30,086 nt of DNA, from NCBI GenBank assembly GCA_046537735.1, contig JBKHKH010000006.1:1-30086 (forward strand), read 5' to 3'. Below the pieces are notes generated by a model. It did not search any database. It saw only the letters and a program-made list of their open reading frames with translations, and was not told where the DNA came from. Numbering within the stretch: position 1 is the stretch's first letter; each line of letters starts with the position of its first letter. This DNA is from JdFR-22 sp046537735. Its GTDB lineage: Archaea; Halobacteriota; Archaeoglobi; Archaeoglobales; Archaeoglobaceae. Shown here in pieces: positions 16,091 to 24,532 of this stretch. The position numbers were made by a program, and so were the translations under genes.

Positions 16091-18427
16091 TCAGGCTACG
16101 ATCCTTGCAGTGTAAGTCCCATCATCCTTTATACATTCTAGAACGGTCTTCCCCGTTTTTGTTGCCCACAACCTCAAATCTCTCTCAAAAGTGGGGCAAT
16201 CTGCTGTTACTTTAAGTATTGATCCTCTTTTCATGTTCATTATCCTGGAATGGATTTTTAAGATAGGTTGAGGGCACTTAAGACCCTGTAGATTGATCTG
16301 CAGCTCCTTTGTCTGCTCTTTCTTCTCTTTTCTGGTCTGCTCATCTCCGTCTGTCTTATCATTAGATAAGAGGTGATTGGGTCTCTCTGAGAAGGGAATT
16401 CCCAAACTTGACCTGATGCCTAAGTAATCTGAAGCAACTCGCAACCTTAAAATGAGCACGGCTCCTCTGGGTTGATTGTCTTCCACTTCAATAGTTCCGC
16501 CATATCTCTCAATAGTTTTCCTGACAATATACAATCCTAGACCAGAACCATTACCGCCTCCTGTGAACCCTTCCTCAAAGATATCCTCTTTAATATCGTC
16601 GGATATTCCCACTCCGTTATCTGCAATCCTTATTTCACAAAAAAGACCTTTTTCTTCAACTGTCACGTCCACTTTGTTTGCTTTACCATGTTTTATGGCG
16701 TTACCCACCACATTGCCCATCACTGAACTTAAAGCCTCATCGGCCAGAACAGTACCATCTCCCCTTACATTAAACTCGATATCATAATCTTTCTCTATAT
16801 CACTTATTACATCCTTAACATTATAGGGTTTTAAGCTGCATCCAGAAGAGACAAGAGATTCAAGCTCTCTAATCCTTTTTACAAGGTTTATACATTTCTC
16901 AATTGACCTAAAAGTGTTTTCCAACAACCCCTCATCTTTATTGTCCCTATACAATTCCAGTGAGTTGCTGACCACATTCAAATCGTTCAAAACATCATGT
17001 CTCAGATTCTTGTTCAGTAATCTTAAGACCTCATTGAGCTGTATTATCCTCTCTTCCATCTCTTTTCGGTCAGTTATATCCCTAGCAGCTCCCAGAATGG
17101 CCTGGCAGCCCTTGTATGGTACTTTTGTCACAGCCATCTCCAGATATCTAGTATCTCCATTCTTAGTGATAACCCGAGTGGCGTAGATGTTGGGTACCTT
17201 TTCACCTTTCTGTCTTCTTTCTCCTATTTCCTTTACTATATCTCTATCTTCAGGATGCAGCAAATCCCATATGCTCATACGATAAAGTTCTTCTTCAGTA
17301 TAGCCCGTGACCTCACACACTCTTTTATTGACAAATTTAAATTTGTTGTTCCAGTATATGTAGATACCATCATTAGTTTGCTCAACGACCGTTCTGTATT
17401 TCTCCTCACTCTCTTTCAACCTTTCTTCTGCTTTTTTCCTTTCTGTGATATCTCTAAAGCTCCACACTCTCCCAATATATCTATCTCCTATTTTCATCGG
17501 CTGGGAATATCGTCTAAAAACTTTACCATCTTTAAACTCTACCAGATCTTCGCTCACAGCATCTGGATGGTCGTAGAGTTCCTTAACTTTCCCTATAAAA
17601 CCATTAGGATCCTTTAATTGACTTTGAACGAATTCGAGGGCTTTGTCATCATCACGGGACCTAATAACTGATTCAGGGATCTGCCACATTTCCACGAATT
17701 TTTGATTATAATCGATTATGTTCCCCTTTCTATCGACCACTAAAATGCCGTCAGCAGTTGATTCCAGGGTTGCGTAGAGAAGAGAGAGGGACTTTTCTAG
17801 CTCTTTCTCGTATTGTTCTCTTTCCCTTATCTCACGCTGAAGTTGCTCGTTGAGGGTTTTCAGCTCATTGGTGCGCTCTCTAATCTCCTCTTTCAGATGA
17901 GCTCGATGGCTTTGTAACTCTTCCTCCACGCGTTTTCTTTCTGTGATATCCCTGAGTATCCCTATGGCACACCATTCCCCCTTCAGCTTGACCGCCGATA
18001 CGGAAAGCTCAACAGGAAACTCAGTTCCGTCCTTCCTGACCGCCTCAAACTCCAGGGTTTTGCCTACAGCGTAGCCTTCTCCAGTATCCTTGAACTTGCG
18101 AAATCCTTCTCTATAAGCTTCATGATAGCGCTGGGGAGCTACAACCATATGCAGCTCTTTACCCCGGATCTCTTCGCTGGAATGACCGAATATGTTTTCT
18201 GCTGCCTTATTCCAGTATGATACTTTTCCTTCATTGTTTATAATTATAATAGCATCGAGAGCAGCTTCAGCAGTTTTTCTAAACTTTTCCTCACTTTCAA
18301 AAAGGTTTTCACCACATCTTTCGTTCTCCTTTATTTCAGGCCTTTTTAACCGCTGATGGAGCTCGATCAGCTCGTTTATTAGTTGATCTCTACTCTTACG
18401 CTCATATTGATAATATAAGTTGGACAT
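16091..18427 (-). CDS. PAS histidine kinase fused to a C-terminal TusA domain
   Basis: 778 residues, no membrane segment, so a cytosolic sensor. Order: N-terminal helix; PAS1 (about 45-165, ending DITERK); coiled coil (165-215); PAS2 (215-330); PAS3 (340-455); dimerisation helix with His477 in LRHDVLNDL; ATPase domain (about 535-665) with N-box GNAIKHG, G1 DNGVGI and G2 GSGLGLYIV; a charged linker (670-706); and a full TusA domain (709-778) with active Cys718 in LQGLKCPQPILK. All kinase motifs are intact. GGAGG lies 10 nt before the ATG. It heads the run leading to tusA-hdrA-mvhD. No response regulator is nearby. Sensing of sulfur-carrier state is inference. Confidence 0.93.
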   Translation of the reverse strand: MSNLYYQYERKSRDQLINELIELHQRLKRPEIKENERCGENLFESEEKFRKTAEAALDAIIIINNEGKVSYWNKAAENIFGHSSEEIRGKELHMVVAPQRYHEAYREGFRKFKDTGEGYAVGKTLEFEAVRKDGTEFPVELSVSAVKLKGEWCAIGILRDITERKRVEEELQSHRAHLKEEIRERTNELKTLNEQLQREIREREQYEKELEKSLSLLYATLESTADGILVVDRKGNIIDYNQKFVEMWQIPESVIRSRDDDKALEFVQSQLKDPNGFIGKVKELYDHPDAVSEDLVEFKDGKVFRRYSQPMKIGDRYIGRVWSFRDITERKKAEERLKESEEKYRTVVEQTNDGIYIYWNNKFKFVNKRVCEVTGYTEEELYRMSIWDLLHPEDRDIVKEIGERRQKGEKVPNIYATRVITKNGDTRYLEMAVTKVPYKGCQAILGAARDITDRKEMEERIIQLNEVLRLLNKNLRHDVLNDLNVVSNSLELYRDNKDEGLLENTFRSIEKCINLVKRIRELESLVSSGCSLKPYNVKDVISDIEKDYDIEFNVRGDGTVLADEALSSVMGNVVGNAIKHGKANKVDVTVEEKGLFCEIRIADNGVGISDDIKEDIFEEGFTGGGNGSGLGLYIVRKTIERYGGTIEVEDNQPRGAVLILRLRVASDYLGIRSSLGIPFSERPNHLLSNDKTDGDEQTRKEKKEQTKELQINLQGLKCPQPILKIHSRIMNMKRGSILKVTADCPTFERDLRLWATKTGKTVLECIKDDGTYTARIVA

Positions 18428-18604
18428 AATATTATTGCCTCCGCTACCATAATGGAAGTAAGCTATCTTTCATTATGATAATGGTCTGATAATTAATAAG
18501 AATATTCAATTTGGCATGGTGAGGCGAATAATACCTGGAAGTATTACCAGAACGTTAGAAGAGATAAAGGGAAAATCTATTAGGGGATAAGTCTGAGAAA
18601 CCAC

Positions 18605-19093
18605 ATGGAATTCTCACACATCAAAGGAGAAAGAAGTAGGGCCGTGGATATTTCCCGAAAAGAAGATATGGTTAGAGTTGCCGTTGCTGAAGGATTTATA
18701 AATCTCAAAAAAGAGACTATGCAAGCCATAAAAGAAGATAAAATCGCTAAAGGCAATGTACTAGCAGTAGCCAATACAGCAGCCATTATGGCAGTGAAGA
18801 AAACCCCGGAATTGATACCCATGTGCCACCCCATCCCCCTCACCTCAATCGAAGTCAACTTCGATCTTGAAGAAGATGATACCGGAAAAGGAATCAAATC
18901 CACATGCACGGTCAAGTCCGTGGGAAAGACCGGTGTAGAAATGGAAGCCATAACAGGGGTAAGTGTGGCACTGTTGACGGTGTGGGATATGGTGAAATCT
19001 TTAGAGAAAGACGAGACCGGAAATTATCCTGAGACCGTTATAAGGGACATAAAAGTGGTCAAAAAAGTGAAAGAAGAACTGAACAAAGATTAG
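18605..19093 (+). CDS. moaC: Cyclic pyranopterin monophosphate synthase
   Basis: 162 residues, normal MoaC length. It acts after MoaA in molybdenum/tungsten cofactor synthesis to form cyclic pyranopterin monophosphate. Signatures: AVANTAAIMAVKKTPELIPM followed by CHPIPLT (residues about 56-82), and KTGVEMEAITGVSVALLTVW (about 101-120). Both substrate-binding stretches are complete. It stands alone, divergent from the kinase-TusA gene, with about 177 nt between them. No other moa gene is in view. There is no strong Shine-Dalgarno; an AT-rich AAAATCTATTAG about 25-35 nt upstream fits a leaderless start. Confidence 0.95.
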   Translation: MEFSHIKGERSRAVDISRKEDMVRVAVAEGFINLKKETMQAIKEDKIAKGNVLAVANTAAIMAVKKTPELIPMCHPIPLTSIEVNFDLEEDDTGKGIKSTCTVKSVGKTGVEMEAITGVSVALLTVWDMVKSLEKDETGNYPETVIRDIKVVKKVKEELNKD

Positions 19094-19133
19094 ACCCGTT
19101 ATCCCTTAAAGCCGCGTTGCCCTAAATCCAAGA

Positions 19134-20288
19134 TCATACCATTATTCTTCCAATTTTGGTGAACAGGCGGGGACTCCTGGAGAATATTTTGAGCACAGAA
19201 GGGATTATTTTCACTAATGATGAGGGTGAGTCCATATGCAGGTTCTTTACCAGCTCTTCTACGTTTCCCTCCTTGCCCACTCTCACCAGGTTATTGTAGT
19301 CTTCATCCGAGAGAGAGGAATATAACTTCAGGATTTTCGATCCTACTCTGTATTCTATTTCCATTTTCTTAAGGTATTCGTTCCTGAATTCCTGCAGGTC
19401 GGGGAATGTCTTCCCCAGTATTTCTGCCGCTATGAGATGGTAGTATAATCCGCCACCCGTATATGGTTTGACCATACCGCCTGAATCACCGATTAGAGCC
19501 ACATTATCTTTGACAAAGTTGATCAAGTTGGTGGGAATTGCGCCTGCGTTTAATTCTGTAATTTTCTTTAGATTTACTCTCCTGCTGACTGAGGGGTGTC
19601 TTTCTAATAAATTTCTGAAATGTGATGAAGGATTTTCCCTGGCAACCACTCCCAATCTTGCTGTGCTCTCATCAATGGGAATGGCGTAACCGAAGAAGGA
19701 ATCAGTATACTCCCTACCAAAGAATAGCTCCACAAACTGAGGATCAATGGGCTCGAACTCGCACTCAAATTGCAGGGCAGAGAAGAAATTGGGTCTTTCA
19801 AAGCCAAAGGTTCTTGCTACCGAAGATGTACAGCCGTCCGCACCAATGAGGACGTCATATGGGATCTTATGAGTTCCTTGAGGGGATAAGGAAACGGCTT
19901 CAGCTTTGCCACTCGAGGCGCTAAGGTTCGCTCCTTCGAACCGGGTTTTGGGCTTTACAGTGGCATAAATGGATGCTCCTCTCAACAGTTCGAGATCCAG
20001 AACTTTTCTCTCAATGACCACAGCTTTACTTCTACCCACCATCTGTATATGGTTTCCATCTGGTGAGAACAGGAAGGCGCCCTTAATGTCATTGACATGG
20101 CATTTGTCTGAAACATAATTCCTGAGCTTTTGGTAGCAGTCTCTGCTTATCAGCCCTGCACACTGCACGGGGAAACCGGGCAGAGGATGCTCCTCCAGGA
20201 TGGTAATGTTATGGTCTTCACTTCTGGAGCCGATCTCGATTGCTGAAAGACAGCCTGCTGGGCCTCCTCCCACTATCAAAACTTCCAC
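19134..20288 (-). CDS. Geranylgeranyl-reductase-family FAD oxidoreductase
   Basis: 384 residues from a GTG start. The N-terminal FAD motif VEVLIVGGGPAGCLSAIEIG is followed by LPGFPVQCAGLIS. The family GD motif reads ALIGDSGGMVKPYTGGGLYY (about residues 280-300). Members saturate isoprenoid chains of archaeal lipids or other prenyl groups; the substrate here is not determined. The frame is open upstream to an ATG at 20414 (426 residues), but the 42 extra residues are not family-like. A TATA element at 20311-20319 sits 25 nt before the GTG, so I prefer the leaderless GTG. It converges with moaC. Confidence 0.82.
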   Translation of the reverse strand: MEVLIVGGGPAGCLSAIEIGSRSEDHNITILEEHPLPGFPVQCAGLISRDCYQKLRNYVSDKCHVNDIKGAFLFSPDGNHIQMVGRSKAVVIERKVLDLELLRGASIYATVKPKTRFEGANLSASSGKAEAVSLSPQGTHKIPYDVLIGADGCTSSVARTFGFERPNFFSALQFECEFEPIDPQFVELFFGREYTDSFFGYAIPIDESTARLGVVARENPSSHFRNLLERHPSVSRRVNLKKITELNAGAIPTNLINFVKDNVALIGDSGGMVKPYTGGGLYYHLIAAEILGKTFPDLQEFRNEYLKKMEIEYRVGSKILKLYSSLSDEDYNNLVRVGKEGNVEELVKNLHMDSPSSLVKIIPSVLKIFSRSPRLFTKIGRIMV

Positions 20289-20310
20289 ATCTCTCGGTGT
20301 GTGGTGGAGA

Positions 20311-20319
20311 TATAAAATC
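20311..20319. promoter_or_regulatory. TATA element between the reductase and THEP1 genes
   Basis: TATAAAATC on the plus strand, also TTTTATA on the minus strand. It is 25 nt from the preferred GTG start of the reductase on the minus strand. It could also serve THEP1 on the plus strand with a leader of about 80 nt. Confidence 0.5.
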
Positions 20320-20419
20320 TTATTACTATCCCAACTCTCAAGGAAATTTTTCAAGTCAATCCTGACTTCATCGAACATTGAACCGGAAAACTTTACAACC
20401 ATCCATGCCACCAATTGCC

Positions 20420-20935
20420 ATGCTCAGGTTGGCCGTCACCGGGAGACCCGGCATAGGGAAGACCACTTTCTGTCTTAATGTCTTCAACTCCCTCAAGGAT
20501 GGGACCGATATTTGCGGATTTATAACCCGAGAAGTGCGGGAGAAAGGGAAGAGAGTGGGTTTCAAACTCAATGAGCTCAACACCGGTGAAGAGGCATGGC
20601 TGGCCAAGGTTGACAATGATTCCTCAGTCAGAGTAGGTAAATACGGTGTTATGGTCGATGCGGTCAGCCAGTTCTCCGGGGGATTGGACTGCAGTAATTC
20701 TGAATTGTGTATCATTGACGAGATAGGGCCTATGGAGCTCAAGAGCAAACAATTCGTCCAGCTTATCGAGCATCTTTTATCCACTGATATATCCTGCATA
20801 TTTACTGTGCACCAAAAGTCCAGGCACAAGTTAGTGGAAACCGTAAAAAAGGAGTGTGAGGTCATCACTCTGGATGAGAGCAATAGAGATTCCGTGGTCG
20901 ATGAGGTAGTGGGACGCTATGATCCGGGAAGGTAG
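20420..20935 (+). CDS. THEP1-type nucleoside-triphosphatase
   Basis: 171 residues. The Walker A motif GRPGIGKTTF follows MLRLAVT at the very N-terminus, and IIDEIGPMELKSKQF supplies the Walker B region; this is the THEP1/DUF265 family of archaeal NTPases (the human relative is NTPCR). It hydrolyses nucleoside triphosphates in vitro; the cellular role is unknown. In-frame ATGs at 20378 and 20405 would add 14 or 5 residues before a start that is canonical for the family, and none has a Shine-Dalgarno. Its end overlaps trm1 by 17 nt, so the two are co-translated. Confidence 0.88.
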   Translation: MLRLAVTGRPGIGKTTFCLNVFNSLKDGTDICGFITREVREKGKRVGFKLNELNTGEEAWLAKVDNDSSVRVGKYGVMVDAVSQFSGGLDCSNSELCIIDEIGPMELKSKQFVQLIEHLLSTDISCIFTVHQKSRHKLVETVKKECEVITLDESNRDSVVDEVVGRYDPGR

Positions 20936-21989
20936 GGCAGAGATCTTTGTGGATGATGTTTTCTACAACCCCAGAATGGAGTTCTGCAGAGATATGGATA
21001 TGCTAATCTTCTCCCAGCTCCCCACTAAAGAGTATCTGGACGCTCTTGCCGCTACGGGCATTAGGGGTATCAGGGCAGCCCTGAAATGCGGATTTGATGT
21101 CACGTTCAACGACAAGAACTGGGATGCTCAGAGGGTCATAAAGAAGAATTTGGAGCACAACGGCGTTGAAGGAGAAGTGCTGGGGATGAATGCTCCCACC
21201 TTGATGGCCCAGAGGTATTTTCAGCACGTAGACCTCGACCCCTTCGGCTCTCCATCGGAGTTCGTTGATTCTGCCTGCAACTCAGCCACCAGATACCTCA
21301 GCGTAACCGCTACAGATACGGCAGCCCTTTGCGGCAGCTCTAGAGTGTCGGGGTTGAGAAAATACTCTGCATTCGCCCTGAAGACCGATTACTACCCTGA
21401 AGTGGGGTTGAGGATGCTCATCGGCAAGATAGCCAGAGAGTCCACCAAGTACGATAAGGGAGTTGAAGTCCTCATCTCCTGGACCAGAGAGCACTATTAC
21501 AGGGTCCACCTCAAGGTCAAGAGGTCTGTCTCTTTTGCCGGAAAATTGTTCAATAAGATCGGCTACCTGTTCCACTGCCAGAGCTGCGGGAGGATGACAT
21601 GGGCTTCCATGAAGGACGCTAAAGCTCCTTTGTGTGAGTGCGGCAGTCCATACTCTATTATGGGCCCTTTATGGTTGGGAGAGCTGCACACCAACAAGCT
21701 CGTCTCCAATTTGGTGGATAAAGTGGAAGAAGAAAGCGAGAGAGGCAAGCTCCTACACAGGATACGGGGAGAGCTGCATATACCATTCCATTACGACCTG
21801 CATCTCTTATCCAAAAAGGCGGTTACATCTCCCCCCAAGATGAGGAACCTGAAAGAGATAATGGAAGATGCTGGTTACAAATTCTCTCCAACCAGATTCT
21901 CTGGAACCAGCTTCAAGACGGATGCTGATGTTGAGGAGATCATAAAATTATTGAAAGACCAGCTTCAGAAAGCTGGACCATCAGATTGA
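20919..21989 (+). CDS. trm1: tRNA (guanine26-N2)-dimethyltransferase
   Basis: 356 residues, near the usual archaeal Trm1 length. It dimethylates G26 of tRNA using S-adenosylmethionine. Seen: IREGRAEIFV and FYNPRME at the N-terminus, the SAM-binding LAATGIRGIRAAL, the catalytic VDLDPFGSP (about 107-115), a C-terminal zinc-ribbon-like pair CQSC/CECG, and GTSFKTDADVEEI near the end. The last 10 residues (DQLQKAGPSD) and the stop are encoded by the palindromic repeat at 21958-22014, so the C-terminus appears to have been replaced or extended by the repeat. It overlaps THEP1 upstream. Confidence 0.95.
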   Translation: MIREGRAEIFVDDVFYNPRMEFCRDMDMLIFSQLPTKEYLDALAATGIRGIRAALKCGFDVTFNDKNWDAQRVIKKNLEHNGVEGEVLGMNAPTLMAQRYFQHVDLDPFGSPSEFVDSACNSATRYLSVTATDTAALCGSSRVSGLRKYSAFALKTDYYPEVGLRMLIGKIARESTKYDKGVEVLISWTREHYYRVHLKVKRSVSFAGKLFNKIGYLFHCQSCGRMTWASMKDAKAPLCECGSPYSIMGPLWLGELHTNKLVSNLVDKVEEESERGKLLHRIRGELHIPFHYDLHLLSKKAVTSPPKMRNLKEIMEDAGYKFSPTRFSGTSFKTDADVEEIIKLLKDQLQKAGPSD

Positions 21990-22014
21990 GGTGTCTCGCT
22001 TCGCTCAACACCTC
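21958..22014 (+). repeat. Palindromic repeat, copy 2, overlapping the trm1 stop
   Basis: A 7-bp hairpin with 4-nt loop at 21959-21976 (CCAGCTT/AAGCTGG) and a second 7-bp hairpin at 21988-22014 (GAGGTGT/ACACCTC, 13-nt loop). 42 of 45 bases match copy 1 at 1-45 in inverted orientation. The trm1 stop TGA lies between the hairpins. Both copies lie at the 3' end of a gene in the sense direction. Confidence 0.8.
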
Positions 22015-22142
22015 TGTAATGTATCTTCTAGTGTAACTAAATCAATTATGTTCGCTGTTTGGAACTATAGTTTATACTAAAGTAAATGAAAAATCAAGAA
22101 TAAACTGAAGTAAGAGTTTTGATAGTTATTCCGAGCTTATGT

Positions 22143-22412
22143 TTACCAGTAGAACCATCCGAAGGCTATCATCACTACGCCCCAGAAGATCCCTGCCTTT
22201 GCCATGTCCGCCTCAAAGGGTATTGTTCTGCTCCTTTTAATGGCATAAATGCCGTAGATAAAGGATAAGATCCCGAACAGGAGGAACCAGATCGCTATAT
22301 ATTGATTAAGAGCCATCAATTTCAAGTGTGTGAATTCATGTGCAACTTCTGAAAAGCTGAGCCCACCCAACAAGCCGCTTGCCGACTCCGTTACTCCATT
22401 CCCTGCAACCAT
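22143..22412 (-). CDS. Small membrane protein, unknown
   Basis: 89 residues with two clear hydrophobic segments (about 38-55 and 70-87) joined by a basic loop (KRSRTIPFEADMAKAG). No family recognised. Just before the first segment is AHEFTHLKL, which fits the HExxH zinc-protease pattern, although the protein is too small for known HExxH peptidases. I start at the ATG at 22412 (GGTG 7 nt upstream) rather than the GTG three codons earlier; a TATA-like CTTATATTTG is about 30 nt upstream. It converges on trm1. Confidence 0.55.
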   Translation of the reverse strand: MVAGNGVTESASGLLGGLSFSEVAHEFTHLKLMALNQYIAIWFLLFGILSFIYGIYAIKRSRTIPFEADMAKAGIFWGVVMIAFGWFYW

Positions 22413-22529
22413 GTATAACACCAGTGGATTGTCACAGTGGTCAAATATAAGTATTTCGTTTCTTACTCCTATTTGTTGAGCTTATCTGGAGCGATCCATT
22501 TGTAACCATGTGAATCAGAACAGGGGGTA

Positions 22530-22766
22530 TCATTCTTTATTGCTGAGGGCAGATTTCAGCTCCTTCAACCTGTTCTCGCATAAGGTAAACACTTCTTTTG
22601 CTTCCTCTTTCGTCAAGCTCCCGTCAGCAATATACGAGCCTATTCCGGGATAGACCATGTAGTCTATCTGGTACCTCACTTTATCATAGGTAATGTTGTC
22701 ATCCTGCATGAGGTCATCGAACATTTTTTCCATGGAGTTCAGCAACTCGTTCTTCACTTCTTCCAT
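22530..22766 (-). CDS. Small acidic helical protein, unknown
   Basis: 78 residues, mostly charged helix (EEVKNELLNSMEKMFDDLMQ, then KEEAKEVFTLCENRLKELKS). No signal or membrane segment and no family recognised. A Shine-Dalgarno-like GGTTGAG precedes the ATG. It is divergent from the DNA ligase gene, with about 70 nt between them. It has coding-like composition but could be a lineage-restricted gene. Confidence 0.55.
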   Translation of the reverse strand: MEEVKNELLNSMEKMFDDLMQDDNITYDKVRYQIDYMVYPGIGSYIADGSLTKEEAKEVFTLCENRLKELKSALSNKE

Positions 22767-22837
22767 ATCTCAACCTGCTTCACCCAAAAATAAAGTTTTA
22801 CCGAAAATTGCATATGTAGATGCTCAGGTGTTTTATT

Positions 22838-24511
22838 ATGGTCAGTTTCCGGGAGTTTGCAGAGTTCTGCTCCGAGATCGAAAAGATCTCTTCTACTCTT
22901 GAGCTCGCTTCACGTATCGCCGAGTTCATCCAGGGAATTGAGGACGACAATGACCTATATAATGTTGTCCTGTTCATCATGGGGAAGATCTACCCTCCCT
23001 GGGATGAGCGGGAAGTGGGTATAGGAACCGGTTTGATATACGAGGCTCTCAGAAAATCTACGGGATTTAAAAAAGAGCAGATTGAGGAGATAGTCAGGAA
23101 GACGGGGGACATGGGTCTTTCCTCAGAAGAAGTCCTCCAAAAGAAGGAGCAAACTACCTTACCCGAGATCTATTCGGAAGAAGAGACCACTATCCAGTTG
23201 ATGAGAGAGTCCTTCGATGAGATGAGCTCGTTAACGGGTAAGAACAGCCAGAAGAGAAAGATACAGCTGTTGTTCAAGATCTACAACATAGCATCTCCTA
23301 TAGAAGCCAGATATCTGACCAGACTCATTCTGGGTGAGATGAGGCTGGGTGTAGGAGAAGGGATAGTGAGGGACGCTATCGCTAAAGCCTGGAATATCAA
23401 TGCAGAGATCGTGGAGAGAGCGTATATGATAACCAACGACTACGGTAGAGTAGCTATGGTAGCCAAAAATGAGGGTGAAGAAGGGCTCAAGTCCATGCAA
23501 ATCGAATTGCATACTCCCGTCAGAATGATGCTGGCTCAGGTAGCGGAGAATATGGAAGAAGAGCTCCACAAAATGGGTAGAGCTGGCGTGGAGTGGAAGT
23601 TCGATGGCTCCCGGATACAGGTCCACTGGGGAGACGGTAAGGTAACCATTTACTCCCGCCGGCTGGAGGACGTGACCAGAGCGCTCCCGGAGATCGTGAG
23701 AGAAGTTAAGGGGAACGTGAGAGAGGGAGTGGTTCTGGATGGTGAAGTGGTGGCCATTGGCAAGAATGGGAGACCCATGTCCTTCCAGCACATCCTCAAG
23801 AGATTCAGAAGAAAATATGATGTAGAAGAGATGGCGGAAAAAGTCCCGCTCATCGCCCAATTCTTTGACGTGCTCTATGCAGACGGCAAGGAAGTCCTCG
23901 AGCTACCATTAGAGGAAAGGCGTGAAATACTGGAGTCATCCATGCAGGACACTGATATCATTAAAGTTGCCAGACAGGTTGTGACCTCCAGCTATGAAGA
24001 GGTCCAGAAGGTATACAACGAGGCATTATCGGCAGGACATGAAGGTGCCATGCTGAAGAATTTGAAGTCGGCATACATACCAGGTAAGAGGGGAAAGCAC
24101 TGGTTGAAGCTGAAAGTGAGTGTGGAGACCCTAGACCTGGTGGTCATCGGTGGAGAGTGGGGTGAAGGCAAGCGAAGTCATTTGCTTAGCTCCTATGAGC
24201 TGGCATGCAACGACCCCGTGAGCGGCGACCTCATTCCAGTGGGCAGAGTGGCCACCGGATTCACCGAAGAGCAGCTGGAAGAGTTTACCGAACTGTTCAA
24301 GCCCTTGATAGAGTATGAAGAAGGTAAAAAAGCGGTCTTCCAGCCCAAGATAGTGTTCGAAGTCGGTTATCAGGAGATCCAGAAAAGCCCCAAATATGAG
24401 GGAGGTTACGCCCTCCGCTTCCCCCGATTCATCAGAATGAGAGATGATAAGTACACCGAGGAAGCAGACACCATAGAGAGAGTAGCCAAACTGTTCGAAG
24501 GATCCGGCTGA
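22838..24511 (+). CDS. lig: ATP-dependent DNA ligase, archaeal type
   Basis: 557 residues, the usual archaeal replicative ligase length. The N-terminal DNA-binding domain is followed by the nucleotidyl-transferase core with the adenylated Lys in EWKFDGSR (about residue 250). Motif III is in PLIAQFFDVLYADG, motif IV is EGAMLKN, motif V is KHWLKLKV, and an OB-fold domain ends the protein. It joins nicks in DNA, including Okazaki fragments. I start at the ATG at 22838 because AGGTG lies 7 nt before it; an upstream ATG at 22820 lacks this. Converges with the DUF763 gene. Confidence 0.95.
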   Translation: MVSFREFAEFCSEIEKISSTLELASRIAEFIQGIEDDNDLYNVVLFIMGKIYPPWDEREVGIGTGLIYEALRKSTGFKKEQIEEIVRKTGDMGLSSEEVLQKKEQTTLPEIYSEEETTIQLMRESFDEMSSLTGKNSQKRKIQLLFKIYNIASPIEARYLTRLILGEMRLGVGEGIVRDAIAKAWNINAEIVERAYMITNDYGRVAMVAKNEGEEGLKSMQIELHTPVRMMLAQVAENMEEELHKMGRAGVEWKFDGSRIQVHWGDGKVTIYSRRLEDVTRALPEIVREVKGNVREGVVLDGEVVAIGKNGRPMSFQHILKRFRRKYDVEEMAEKVPLIAQFFDVLYADGKEVLELPLEERREILESSMQDTDIIKVARQVVTSSYEEVQKVYNEALSAGHEGAMLKNLKSAYIPGKRGKHWLKLKVSVETLDLVVIGGEWGEGKRSHLLSSYELACNDPVSGDLIPVGRVATGFTEEQLEEFTELFKPLIEYEEGKKAVFQPKIVFEVGYQEIQKSPKYEGGYALRFPRFIRMRDDKYTEEADTIERVAKLFEGSG

Positions 24512-24532
24512 TGTTATACCATAACCCAATTA

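Noticed and set aside
20289..20414. N-terminal extension of the geranylgeranyl-reductase-like protein
   Set aside because: The frame is open, but family members begin at the FAD motif and a TATA element lies 25 nt before the GTG at 20288.
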